Of a stretch of 64,000 nucleotides of DNA, positions 63,119 to 64,000 are shown in pieces. The notes under the pieces are model-generated. The model had not been told where the DNA came from. It was given only the letters and a program-made list of their open reading frames with translations, and did no database searches. Every line of letters begins with the position of its first letter. Position 1 is the first letter of the stretch. Source of the stretch: an uncultured Parabacteroides sp. (GTDB lineage Bacteria; Bacteroidota; Bacteroidia; Bacteroidales; Tannerellaceae); assembly GCA_949289155.1 (NCBI GenBank), contig CASEMX010000008.1, positions 1 to 64,000 of the forward strand, written 5' to 3'. Both the position numbers and the translations under genes were made by a program.

Positions 63119-64000
63119 ATGGCTAAAATAAAGAACGGATTTAAAGGTGAACGTTTTGTTTCGTTGCCGGAACAGGTTTTGGAAGAGTATGCTAAAGAAC
63201 CTTTGATAGGGAATCTCTATTTGCGTATGATTGGCTATTTTCCCCGTGTAAAATATCACTATGTTTGTAAAGAGGAGGGATGCGATTATTGTATGTTAAT
63301 TTATTGTACTGATGGAAAAGGATGGTATGAAATAAATGGAATCCGATATCTGGTTCAAAAAGATGAATATATCTTTATTCCGGACCATACGCCTTATGCT
63401 TTCGGCGCAGACAATACAGACCCTTGGACGATTTATTGGCTTCATTTCCGAGGGAAGATGAGTCATTGTTTTCTTCCAACTTACCCGAATCCTCAAGCGA
63501 TTCTTCCAGACGATTACTCTCGACTCCAAGACCGGATGCAGCTTTTCGAGGAGATGTACAAAAGTTTTTCGATGGGATACATACGCGAATATATGCTTTA
63601 TGCGTCGATGTGTTTGTATCATTTCCTCTCTTCTTTCATTTGCCTTGAACAATATCGTGCGGCAAACTCTCATAATGAAAAGCCGTTATCATTCTCTGCT
63701 AAAGTGATTCACTATATGCAGGAGAATGTCCAGCATAATCTTACGCTTACCGAGCTGGCAGGGGTATTTAAATATTCCGCATCTCATTTCTCAATGCTTT
63801 TTTTGAAAGAGACTGGTATCGCACCGATAACCTATTTCCTCCGATTAAAAATCCAAAAGGCTTGTCAATATATAGAACTGACAAATTTGAAGCTACGGGA
63901 TATCGCTACGTTATTGGGCTTTGAAGATGCCGCTTATTTCTCCCGCTTGTTTAACAAGATAACGGGATTGTCTCCTTCTGCTTATCGGGAAAAGGTTTTG
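63119..64000 (+). CDS. AraC-family transcriptional regulator, 3' end outside window
   Basis: 294 codons read to the window edge without a stop. An N-terminal cupin-like ligand domain (about 45-110, with YIFIPDHTPYAF) is followed by the AraC double helix-turn-helix (about 195-290, with LTLTELAGVFKYSASHFSMLF and RDIATLLGFEDAAYFSRLFNKITG-type segments read in order). Only a few residues are likely missing. Divergent orientation makes it the probable inducer of the manA-ROK-GH92-GH38 operon in response to mannosides. Confidence 0.92.
   Translation, partial: MAKIKNGFKGERFVSLPEQVLEEYAKEPLIGNLYLRMIGYFPRVKYHYVCKEEGCDYCMLIYCTDGKGWYEINGIRYLVQKDEYIFIPDHTPYAFGADNTDPWTIYWLHFRGKMSHCFLPTYPNPQAILPDDYSRLQDRMQLFEEMYKSFSMGYIREYMLYASMCLYHFLSSFICLEQYRAANSHNEKPLSFSAKVIHYMQENVQHNLTLTELAGVFKYSASHFSMLFLKETGIAPITYFLRLKIQKACQYIELTNLKLRDIATLLGFEDAAYFSRLFNKITGLSPSAYREKVL

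Noticed and set aside
1..64000. tRNA, rRNA, insertion sequence or prophage genes
   Set aside because: None was recognised by eye on either strand. A tRNA could be missed without a covariance search.

Overview
The window is a chromosomal segment of a Bacteroidales bacterium, most likely Parabacteroides or a close Tannerellaceae relative. Supporting signs are a very large secreted protein ending in a DUF6383-type domain, SusC/SusD and other TonB-dependent systems, FecI/FecR-type regulation, two type IX secretion components (PorX, PorZ), Na+-based bioenergetics, and many promoters with the Bacteroidetes -7 motif TAnnTTTG. No insertion sequence, prophage, CRISPR array, rRNA or tRNA was seen. The genus is an inference from recalled families, not from a search.

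Layout. 1-900: non-coding repeats and a candidate small RNA. 0.9-4.1 kb: DUF6383 surface protein. 4.7-8.1 kb: biotin-dependent Na+-pumping decarboxylase (oadG-oadA-oadB), facing an Na+/H+-type membrane pyrophosphatase (hppA, 8.6-10.8 kb). 10.9-15.8 kb: a membrane/cytidylate-kinase-like fusion, a helix-hairpin-helix protein, a small lipoprotein, an aspartic-protease-like protein and a GntR-slipin pair. 16.2-23.4 kb: SusD, SusC with STN domain, FecR and an ECF sigma factor whose N-terminus looks damaged. 23.6-32.8 kb: K+/H+ antiporter, transglutaminase lipoprotein, rdgB, porZ, SpoU-type methyltransferase, DUF4294. 32.9-43.0 kb: M3 peptidase, beta-helix lipoprotein with TonB receptor, methyltransferase, PadR-PspC-GIN operon. 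43.2-49.9 kb (minus): ppx, ppk1, glycosyltransferase, LpxH-like phosphoesterase, porX. 50.3-54.5 kb: NigD-like lipoprotein, a DUF4252-sigma-putative anti-sigma-DUF4252 operon, ybeY, an alpha/beta hydrolase. 55-64 kb: a mannoside operon (manA fusion, ROK kinase, GH92, GH38) divergent from an AraC regulator cut by the window edge.

How the genes work together. OadGAB and HppA both couple cytosolic chemistry to ion gradients that TonB systems and antiporters can draw on. The mannoside operon would release mannose (GH38, GH92), phosphorylate it (ROK) and isomerise it to fructose-6-phosphate (ManA), with AraC as likely inducer; no transporter is seen in it. PorX and PorZ serve type IX secretion.

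The most unusual signal lies between the genes. At least eight intergenic gaps hold tandem arrays of short palindromes. Each array has its own sequence, but the architecture recurs: three have a repeat of about 42 bp, and several show paired substitutions that keep the stems. All but one lie at operon 3' ends. I do not recognise a named element class for them.
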